A DNA stretch of 64,000 bases, taken from an uncultured Collinsella sp. GTDB lineage: Bacteria; Actinomycetota; Coriobacteriia; Coriobacteriales; Coriobacteriaceae. Positions 59,530 to 64,000 of the stretch are shown piece after piece (within the stretch, counting starts at the first letter, position 1; the number at the start of each line of letters is the position of its first letter). A model generated the notes under the pieces. That model saw only the letters and a list, made by a program, of their open reading frames with translations. It had not been told where the DNA came from and searched no databases. The stretch is from the NCBI GenBank assembly GCA_900540935.1, contig UQHW01000003.1:1-64000 (forward strand). Direction: 5' to 3'. The translations under genes were made by a program, and so were the position numbers.

Positions 59530-60837
59530 ATGGCCAAGAGCAGGTACGCCGATGCCACCAAGGCCGCTCGCAGGGCCGCGATGTCTGCCCATAAAGCCAC
59601 GGCTGCGGCGAATGTTGGCAACGCCGATGCGTCCGCACAGCCGACTGCCAGCGCTGCCACCGAGCCCGCCCGCGACGCCCGTCGCGACGAGCTGACGCAC
59701 GTGGACGCCAAGGGCGAGGTGCGCATGGTCGACGTGTCCGACAAGGCCGAGACCCATCGCATCGCCATCGCCGAGGGCACCATCCTCATGCACCCCGAGA
59801 CGCAAGCCATGGTGCTGCAGGACCGCGCCAAAAAGGGCGACGTGCTTGCCTGCGCGCGCGTGGCGGGCATTATGGCCATCAAGCGCACGAGCGACATCAT
59901 CCCCATGTGCCATCCGCTGCTCATTACCAAGAGCAAGTGCGACATTGCGCCCATCGCTGCGGCGGGGACGCCGGCCGAGGACGTGCCCGAGGGCTGGGCG
60001 CCGGCGCGCACGGACGGGCAGGTCGGCTTTCACGTACTGGTTACGGCGGGCGTGACGGGCAAGACGGGTATCGAGATGGAGGCCCTGACCGGCGCGAGTG
60101 CCGCGTGCCTAACGATCTACGACATGTGCAAGGCGGTCGATCGCGGCATGGAGATCGTCGACGTGCGCCTGCTGTACAAGGAGGGCGGCCGCTCGGGTGT
60201 GTGGGATCGCGCAGAGCGTCAGGCCGCTGCTGTTGAGGCCGTGGGAGCCGCGGGCGACGCACCCGCAAGCGCACCTGCCGCCGTCGCGCCCGCAGCTCCC
60301 GCTCCGGCCGTCCCCGCGATCGCGTTTATCGGCTACCAAAACTCGGGCAAGACCACGCTCGTCGAGAAGGTCATTGCCGAGCTCACCCGCCGCGGCCTGC
60401 GCGTGGGTTCGCTCAAGCATCATGGGCATCACGGCTTTGATATCGATGTGCCTGCTAAGGACACCTGGCGCCATCACCAGGCCGGATCCAAACACGTGGG
60501 CCTCATCTGCGCCACGCGCTGGGCGGAGTACGCCGACACGCGCGAGGAGGACGAGATGCCCGCGCGCGAGCTGCTGTCGCGCTACAACGATGTCGACGTG
60601 GTGATCATCGAGGGCTACAAGACCGAGGGCTTCGACAACATCGTGGTCGCGCGCTCCGGTGTCGACCGTCTGCGCGGCAAGAGCTCGCTCGACCTGGTCG
60701 ACGGTCACACGCTGGCTCTTGCCTGCAACGAGGCCCTGGCGCGTCAGGCCTTCGATGCCGGCTTCGCGACCCGAGCCATCAACATCAACGACGCCCGAGC
60801 CATCTGCGACCTGATCCAAGACCACCTTCAGGCTTGA
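59530..60837 (+). CDS. moaC-mobB: MoaC-MobB fusion (cyclic pyranopterin synthase + MPT-guanine dinucleotide adapter)
   Basis: Residues about 54-222 form MoaC, with MCHPL and the GIEMEALTGASAACLTIYD segment, which turns the MoaA product into cyclic pyranopterin phosphate. An Ala/Pro-rich linker (about 240-262) leads to a MobB-like GTPase domain with Walker A GYQNSGKT at 268-275. MobB aids formation of the guanine dinucleotide cofactor. The first 53 residues are an Ala-rich extension of unknown role. A GGAGG ribosome site precedes the ATG. The fusion links an early and a late step of the pathway. Confidence 0.9.
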   Translation: MAKSRYADATKAARRAAMSAHKATAAANVGNADASAQPTASAATEPARDARRDELTHVDAKGEVRMVDVSDKAETHRIAIAEGTILMHPETQAMVLQDRAKKGDVLACARVAGIMAIKRTSDIIPMCHPLLITKSKCDIAPIAAAGTPAEDVPEGWAPARTDGQVGFHVLVTAGVTGKTGIEMEALTGASAACLTIYDMCKAVDRGMEIVDVRLLYKEGGRSGVWDRAERQAAAVEAVGAAGDAPASAPAAVAPAAPAPAVPAIAFIGYQNSGKTTLVEKVIAELTRRGLRVGSLKHHGHHGFDIDVPAKDTWRHHQAGSKHVGLICATRWAEYADTREEDEMPARELLSRYNDVDVVIIEGYKTEGFDNIVVARSGVDRLRGKSSLDLVDGHTLALACNEALARQAFDAGFATRAININDARAICDLIQDHLQA

Positions 60838-60843
60838 CGCTGC

Positions 60844-60943
60844 GCCGGCCCCAAGCACCCCATCTCGCCCCTCAAGCCGTCGCTCGCGTACCAAAGTACG
60901 CGTCGCTCCTCTTTCGGGGCGACCTGGGGCACTTGGAACCGGC
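60844..60943. repeat. Long hairpin element with GCGTAC/GTACGC core, copy 2
   Basis: GCCGG..CCCCAAG..CCCC..TCGCCCC on the left pairs with CGGGGCGA..GGGG..CTTGG..CCGGC on the right (60844-60871 with 60915-60943). The centre is GCGTACCAAAGTACGC (60886-60901). The core including GAGGAGCGAC is shared with 27638-27680 in reverse orientation. It fills the first part of the 60838-61167 gap. Confidence 0.7.
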
Positions 60944-60966
60944 TCGCTACGCTGCCATATCATTGG

Positions 60967-61040
60967 GCCACCACAGGCAGGCACCTTTGTGGTGGCCTTT
61001 GCTTTGGTAGATTTTTGGGACATGCCTTAAAATCTACCAA
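60967..61040. repeat. Two hairpins: CCACCACA palindrome copy 2 and TTGGTAGATTTT inverted repeat
   Basis: GCCACCACA (60967-60975) pairs with TGTGGTGGC (60988-60996) around GGCAGGCACC. Next, TTGGTAGATTTT (61004-61015) pairs with AAAATCTACCAA (61029-61040). The rest of the gap to 61167 shows no gene. Confidence 0.7.
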
Positions 61041-61167
61041 GTAGTTCATCCGGGCGAAGACGGAGAGAAGGGGCCCGATGCGTCCTTAACGTTACATACA
61101 GAAAGATTGAGTCGATGGTCGGCGGTCAATGCCTGCGGCCCGTATTCATATGCAGCAAGGAGCCCAC

Positions 61168-62454
61168 ATGTCTACATCTCCATTTCCTAAATCCCAACCA
61201 TCGCTGTCCGCGCGGGCCAAGCGCCTGGTGGCAATGCGATTTCTCATCTACACCGGCTTCCAGACCAGCTACTTTATCGGCGTCATCGGAACGCTCACCT
61301 ATGCAGACGGCGCTTCGGTCGTCGCGACATCGCTGGCCGTCCTGTTTATGAACGCATTCGTGATCTTGGGATCCTTTGCGGGTGGCGCGGCGCTCGACGC
61401 CTGGGGTCCGCGCCGTCATTTCCGGGCGAGTATCGTCGGCACGTTGGCAACCGGCGCGGCAATTCTCGCCTTTGGCAGCGCGACCGAAACAGTCCTTGCC
61501 GGCGCGGTACTCTTGGGCTTTGTGATGGGATTTGCCCAGCCCATTGCCACGTCCTATCCGGCGTATCTCACCGACGACCCCGTCGAGCTCAAAGACATCA
61601 ACTCCGCCATCGCCATGTTTTCAAACGTGAGTATCATCGTTGGCCCCACGCTGGGCGGCTTTGTCGCGGCGGCTGCGTCGTCGCGCGCGGTGTTCGTGCT
61701 CATGATGCTCTTTACAGTGCTGGCGCTCGTCGCTGGTTGGGGCTTTAGGCCGCAAGCAGGTCGCGTCGCCGCGCGCGAAAGTACTCCCGCGGATAGCAGC
61801 ACAACGGCAAGTACTGCCAGTCAAAGCTCCGACTTCAGTAAATCCACCCGTGCAACCTTCGCGACCAGCATCAAGACGGTTTTTACCAACAGCGTCCTCG
61901 CCCTGCTGTTCTTCATCATCTTCCTCTCGAACTTTGGCTACGGCGCCTTCGATCCGCTGGAGTCGTTCTTCTACCGCGATGTTCTGCATGTCGGTGTTGA
62001 GTGGATGGGCTGGCTCTCGTCGGCCTGCGGCGTGGGTGCGGTGCTGGGCGCCGTCCTCGCGCTCCGCTTGCCGCGGCGCTTCGTCAGCCTCAAAACGCTG
62101 CTCGTTGCACTCATGTCCGTGGGCCTGGGAAGCCTGCTCTACGTGGGAACAACGTATGTGGGCGTGGCGCTCATTGGCCAGATTGCCCTGGGCGTGGCAT
62201 GGGGCGTCGTCAACCCGCTCCACAACACGATCGTGCAAACGACGGCCCCGCTCGAGCAGCTCGGTCGCGTGAACTCGGTCATGGGTTTTGGCAACATGTT
62301 CGCCGGCGTGGCCCCGCTGGCGATTGCCCCGTGGCTGGCGGCGACGTTTGGCGTGCAGCAGACGCTCGTTGGTGCGGGCATGGTCGTGACGGCGGTTCCC
62401 GCGGCGTTGCTGCTGTTTGAACGCCGACATTTTGATCGTGCCGCAAGGCAGTAA
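61168..62454 (+). CDS. MFS-family transporter
   Basis: This 428-residue protein has about 12 membrane helices and an MFS loop GGAALDAWGPRRH between helices 2 and 3. The central loop (about 205-235) is Ser/Thr-rich. Its resemblance is to MFS drug or enterobactin-type exporters, but the substrate cannot be assigned. The ATG at 61168 follows AAGGAG; the longer frame from 61129 lacks a good ribosome site. Confidence 0.85.
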   Translation: MSTSPFPKSQPSLSARAKRLVAMRFLIYTGFQTSYFIGVIGTLTYADGASVVATSLAVLFMNAFVILGSFAGGAALDAWGPRRHFRASIVGTLATGAAILAFGSATETVLAGAVLLGFVMGFAQPIATSYPAYLTDDPVELKDINSAIAMFSNVSIIVGPTLGGFVAAAASSRAVFVLMMLFTVLALVAGWGFRPQAGRVAARESTPADSSTTASTASQSSDFSKSTRATFATSIKTVFTNSVLALLFFIIFLSNFGYGAFDPLESFFYRDVLHVGVEWMGWLSSACGVGAVLGAVLALRLPRRFVSLKTLLVALMSVGLGSLLYVGTTYVGVALIGQIALGVAWGVVNPLHNTIVQTTAPLEQLGRVNSVMGFGNMFAGVAPLAIAPWLAATFGVQQTLVGAGMVVTAVPAALLLFERRHFDRAARQ

Positions 62455-62456
62455 AA

Positions 62457-62517
62457 ACCATCACAACATTCGATGAAAATCGCGATTTTGCCGAAAAACG
62501 TCGAATGTTGTGATGGT
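62457..62517. repeat. Intergenic palindrome, CATCACAACATTC family, copy 3
   Basis: ACCATCACAACATTCGA (62457-62473) and its complement (62501-62517) form a 17-bp stem. The spacer matches copies 1 and 2 only when reversed, so this copy is inverted. It starts 3 nt after the MFS stop. Confidence 0.85.
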
Positions 62518-62550
62518 TTGCGCTCTGGCCAGGCCATCCTGCGAGTCCGG

Positions 62551-62584
62551 CCACCACAAAGGGGCCAGGCACCTTTGTGGTAGT
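62551..62584. repeat. CCACCACAAAGG palindrome, copy 3
   Basis: CCACCACAAAGG (62551-62562) pairs with CCTTTGTGGTAG (62572-62583) around GGCCAGGCA, with TTTT after. It follows copy 3 of the CATCACAACATTC palindrome directly. Confidence 0.7.
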
Positions 62585-62676
62585 TTTGCACCAAAGCGCC
62601 ACGTGCGCGCCTTGGTATACCATGTACGCCGTTCACGAATACACCCCACACCGCCGCACAACCCAGAAAGGCCCCC

Positions 62677-63498
62677 ATGGACGCCACCTTCAGCCACATC
62701 AAAGCCGTGTTCTGCGATATCGACGGCACGCTGCTCACGAGCCAGCACACGGTGTCCCCGCGCACCGTGGCGGCGATCCGCGCCCTGCGCGAGCGCGGCG
62801 TGCTCTTTGGCCTGTGCACCGGGCGCGACGCCCACGCGACCGAGGCCATGTACGAGCTCTGGGGCATCGAAGGCCTGGTAGACGTGATGGTGGGCTGCGG
62901 TGGCGCCGAGGTCATCGACCGCGCGCACGACATCAACGAGCTGAGCTATCCGCTGCCGGGCGAGACCATCGCGCGCATCTGCAAGCACATGGCGGACCTT
63001 CCGGCAACGCCCGTCTGCCCCCGAGACGGCGTGTTCTACGTGCCCGAGAGCAACGCGTGCGTCGAGCACCTGTCGCGCGTCGACGGCGTGCCCTACCAGG
63101 TGGTCGATTTTGCCGAGTTCTTGCGCGAGCCGCAGCCCAAGGTGATGTTTACCATGGCGCCCGAGGTAATGCCGCGGGTGATTGAGCGGGCGTCGACGTT
63201 TGCCGATGACACTGTTAAGGCGGCGGCTCTGCAAACCACGCAGCGGCTCTACGAGTTCATGGATCCGCGCGTGTCCAAGACGCGCGGCCTTGTGCGCGTG
63301 GCGGAGCTCAACGACATGGAGCTCCAGGACATCTGCGTGTTTGGCGATGCGGACAACGACACCTGCATGGTGGCTGACGCCGGTGTGGGCGTGGCCATGG
63401 CAAATGGCAGCGATGCCACCCGTGCCGCCGCCGATTTTGTAACCGCGAGCAACGACAAAGACGGCATCGCGATCTTTATCGAGGAACATCTGCTATAG
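62677..63498 (+). CDS. Cof-type HAD-IIB phosphatase
   Basis: This 273-residue phosphatase has the HAD motif I CDIDGTLL with nucleophile Asp14 and Asp16, motif II TGRDAH, a Lys in motif III (DPRVSKTRGLV) and motif IV FGDADNDTCMV. The C2-type cap lies between about 85 and 195. Such enzymes dephosphorylate sugar phosphates or nucleotides. The ATG at 62677 has AGAAAGG upstream. A GCACGTGCG-type neighbour or operon is not evident; it seems to be transcribed alone. Confidence 0.88.
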   Translation: MDATFSHIKAVFCDIDGTLLTSQHTVSPRTVAAIRALRERGVLFGLCTGRDAHATEAMYELWGIEGLVDVMVGCGGAEVIDRAHDINELSYPLPGETIARICKHMADLPATPVCPRDGVFYVPESNACVEHLSRVDGVPYQVVDFAEFLREPQPKVMFTMAPEVMPRVIERASTFADDTVKAAALQTTQRLYEFMDPRVSKTRGLVRVAELNDMELQDICVFGDADNDTCMVADAGVGVAMANGSDATRAAADFVTASNDKDGIAIFIEEHLL

Positions 63499-63515
63499 CG
63501 CCGGGGGGGGGAGAA

Positions 63516-63548
63516 CCACCGCAAAGGGGGCAGGCTCCTTTGCGGTGG
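63516..63548 (+). terminator. CCACCGCAAAGG hairpin, copy 4 of the CCACCACAAA family
   Basis: CCACCGCAAAGG (63516-63527) pairs with CCTTTGCGGTGG (63537-63548), 17 nt after the HAD stop. Both arms carry the matched A-to-G/T-to-C change. There is no strong T run. Confidence 0.65.
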
Positions 63549-64000
63549 CCTCTGGCGATTTGGGTGAATTGATACCTAAAATCTGCGCGAAAATTCAAAT
63601 AACATTGTCTGAACATCATGCTTCTAACCACCGAGGGGTTAAAGATATTCCCATCAATTTGGTAGTCTATTCCTCCCGGTTAATGACCTACTGTTCACGG
63701 TCGATTTTCGACCGTTCGCAGGATGTCTGCTCTTGAGCAAAATGTTGTGCAAATAAATAAAATGCTATTAAAAAATGATAACTAGCTTAATTACCAGTAG
63801 AAATAGATATTTCATAGCGAATAAACGAAGGTAAATCCGAGCAAATGTCAAGAGAATTGAGAATTCGCTACAAAACTATCGGTATTTTTGCTTAGATGTT
63901 AAACTATCGTACAATATGAACTATAAGCGTGCGCAATTACAGATTGCGCAGATACGTTTGATAGTGAAAGAGCAAGATCGCGGTCTCTTGGGGAGGAGAC
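63549..64000 (+). promoter_or_regulatory. AT-rich upstream region of a gene beyond the window
   Basis: This 450-nt AT-rich stretch has no credible gene. It holds an inverted repeat CGGTCGATTTTCGACCG (63698-63714), a promoter TTGCTT (63888-63893) with 16 nt to TACAAT (63910-63915), and GCGCAAT/ATTGCGC (63931-63949) just downstream. The window ends with a GGGAGGAGAC ribosome site, so the gene should start just past 64000. Confidence 0.6.

Noticed and set aside
63545..63736. 63-residue frame after the HAD gene
   Set aside because: No ribosome site or family features, and it overlaps an inverted repeat in an AT-rich promoter region.

Overview
The window looks like chromosomal DNA from a gut Coriobacteriia, most likely a Collinsella-like organism. 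This is an inference from high GC, ATG/GTG starts behind GGAGG-type ribosome sites, gene families typical of intestinal Actinomycetota, and many short intergenic palindromes. No database search was possible. I saw no rRNA, tRNA, CRISPR array or transposase.

Positions 1-15,000 form a pectin and uronate locus. It holds a galacturonate isomerase pathway to 2-keto-3-deoxygluconate (uxaC, uxaB, uxaA), a GPH-type sugar symporter, and pectin-active enzymes without signal peptides: GH28 polygalacturonase, an alpha/beta-hydrolase esterase, a pectin methylesterase fused to a second esterase, an SGNH esterase and a GH105 unsaturated-uronyl hydrolase. A TIM-barrel isomerase and an orphan Fe-S flavoprotein follow. 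The lack of signal peptides implies that oligogalacturonides are imported and cut in the cytoplasm. Positions 16,000-24,500 carry the two-component pair kdpDE, divergent from the potassium pump operon kdpFABC, including a 28-residue KdpF.

Positions 24,700-42,000 return to sugar acids: an old-yellow-enzyme family reductase, a DhuI/DhuD-like pair for unsaturated uronates, a FadR-type GntR regulator, a GntP permease with a frameshift, an IlvD/Edd dehydratase, KDG kinase, KDPG aldolase and a LacI regulator. All branches meet at KDG and KDPG. Two palindromic operator families tie the locus together. GTGAACGTTCAC sites precede uxaC, the symporter, GH105, dhuD and the yczE/HIT gap. CGAAATCGGTTTCG sites precede kdgK-eda, yczE and the HIT gene. 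The yczE and kdgK-eda transcripts share two structured leader elements whose stems covary; one has a pseudoknot topology. This is the most unusual signal I found.

Positions 41,600-64,000 are mixed: an MNT/HEPN toxin-antitoxin pair with an added RHH domain; a glutamine-synthetase-like protein lacking several metal ligands, followed by an orphan GlnR-like regulator; an HtrA protease; DNA ligase; a lower-GC pair of secreted proteins; a MATE pump with a frameshifted MerR gene; a heterodimeric ABC exporter; a DUF559-like putative nuclease flanked by matching palindromes; moaA and a moaC-mobB fusion; an MFS permease; and a HAD phosphatase. At least five families of intergenic palindromes are scattered through the window.
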